From Pleurotus djamor (Eukaryota; Basidiomycota; Agaricomycetes; Agaricales; Pleurotaceae): a stretch of DNA of 19,560 bases. Below, in pieces: positions 18,651 through 19,560 of the stretch. Under the pieces are notes generated by a model. That model saw nothing but the letters and a program-made list of their open reading frames with translations. It was not told where the DNA came from and ran no database searches. A program made the position numbers and the translations under genes. Numbering within the stretch: the first letter of the stretch is position 1; every line of letters begins with the position of its first letter. The stretch lies in assembly GCA_029747585.1 (NCBI GenBank), contig JAPEVF010000832.1, forward strand, positions 1 to 19,560. Reading direction: 5' to 3'.

Positions 18651-19560
18651 TAGTGAGGATGGAAAGTTTTGAATGCAGAGTTCTGATTGGTCAATCAAAA
18701 CATTTCCTGATCGGGATGATAGGAGTATCCCTGTTCGTCTGACTTAGGGGCTCCATGCAGGTTCAATCCACCATGTGCAACGGCATGGGGACGACTTGGA
18801 ATCTCCCCAGAAATATGGAATTTGCTAGAGTCTTTTCTGCTTCACAAATAGCTCCGACAATGCTTGGTCCTCAGCTAAGTCGATCTGAAGCACTGTACCT
18901 GGCTTTGCGGTCGCTGGATCACAGGTGGATGTCCGTAAGGAAACTGCTAGGTGACAAGCGAAGAATGCTGAAAGATGAGTCGAAGAGCAGCATCAACTAT
19001 ATTACATACATAGTGCATATAACTCCCGTAAATCTTGATTGAAAGAAGCCCAATGAACGTATGGCGGAGCGGGTGGCCCCTGTGGAACACATGGATGCCA
19101 GTCGCCATTGTATGTTGTCGAACAGTAATTCACCCCAATTTATTCCGCATCCTGACGCAAGGGGATACTGAAAGGCATATTGATGAACTGAATAAGGGCA
19201 GATTTCAGACTTAGAACGATCTCTCTTCAGGTATGTTCTGAGCATCGTGACGCTGACCCGGAGGTCTTGCCAGCAAAGTCCTTCCATCCTTGCACCATAC
19301 TCTGGGGTATTCCTGCCCAAGTCAGGGAATATTGACGGTGATTGTGTGGAGAGTTTGTTCTGCGGCTGTAAGGTCTGGGGACGATGGGATCTCGAACATT
19401 AAGTACTAACCTTCTGACTCCTACCTTCTGACATTAAAAAATCCATTGACAGCCAACCAACTGGACATCTTGACAAAAGCCACCGCACAGTGGCTGCTAT
19501 TAAGCCCGCACATTTCTTCATCCAGGCAAATTTCCCCCGAAGCGGGGTTGCAATGTAGGC
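18651..19560. other. Region without a supported gene
   Basis: These 910 bases lie upstream of the NOL11-like gene. Two open frames are present, 18755-19042 plus (95 codons) and 18997-19320 minus (107 codons, with a non-ATG first codon possible). They show no family motif, no signal peptide and no convincing splice partners. The interval presumably holds the promoter of the NOL11-like gene and perhaps the edge of a gene beyond 19560. No tRNA or rRNA is seen. Confidence 0.45.
18685..18696 (-). promoter_or_regulatory. CCAAT-type element upstream of the NOL11-like gene
   Basis: The minus strand reads GATTGACCAATC, a near-palindrome with CCAAT, about 35 bases before the start codon. This could be a HAP/NF-Y site, although it is unusually close to the ATG. 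Low confidence. Confidence 0.25.

Noticed and set aside
18755..19042. 95-codon plus-strand open frame
   Set aside because: Starts with ATG but has no recognisable motif and no exon partners; it could be chance in a 900-base gap.
18997..19320. 107-codon minus-strand open frame
   Set aside because: No motif, no signal peptide and no clear splice partners.
1..19560. Transposons, CRISPR arrays, toxin or viral genes, secondary-metabolite cluster
   Set aside because: No terminal repeats, transposase or polymerase motifs, arrays or clustered biosynthetic enzymes were found; the single P450 has housekeeping neighbours.

Overview
This window looks like nuclear DNA of a filamentous fungus, most likely a mushroom-forming basidiomycete (Agaricomycetes). 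Genes on both strands are broken by many short introns (46-87 nt, mostly 47-66 nt). The predicted proteins resemble the basidiomycete forms of their families, judged from memory of those families and not from a search. There are no bacterial, viral or transposon features, and no RNA gene that I can support.

Layout. (1) 1-2677, minus strand: a gamma-tubulin complex component of the Spc97/Spc98 (GCP5-like) family; its 3' end runs off the window. (2) 3010-4244, plus: a von Willebrand factor A (VWA) domain protein with a predicted N-myristoylated start, divergent from (1). (3) 4338-5377, plus: MGM101, the mitochondrial genome maintenance protein. (4) 6036-8406, plus: a gephyrin/CnxE-type fused MogA-MoeA molybdenum cofactor enzyme. 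(5) 8763-11273, minus: a KEX1-type membrane-anchored serine carboxypeptidase, convergent with (4). (6) 11572-12743, plus: an ER-type membrane protein with a thioredoxin-like region, divergent from (5). (7) 13286-15721, plus: a cytochrome P450 in 15 exons. (8) 16043-18650, minus: a large protein whose layout resembles NOL11/Utp8 of the small-subunit processome. From 18651 to the end I find no convincing gene.

Exons were joined by hand. In every multi-exon model the reading phase closes across all junctions, and family motifs read through the junctions. About 60 introns were inferred. Two need a GC-AG donor (in MGM101 and in the gephyrin homologue). One KEX1 exon carries an ambiguous base N that breaks the frame exactly where the family motif needs one base fewer.

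The genes do not form an obvious pathway. They are mainly housekeeping functions (microtubule nucleation, mtDNA maintenance, Moco synthesis, Golgi prohormone-type processing, ribosome biogenesis) plus one P450, so this is an ordinary gene-dense region and not a mobile or secondary-metabolite island. I did not find a clearly new system. The best second looks are the two GC-AG introns, the RPxSSAS repeat in the GCP N-terminus, the cysteine-free thioredoxin-like protein, the divergent NOL11/Utp8-like gene and an unassigned set of minus-strand exons at 5458-5873.
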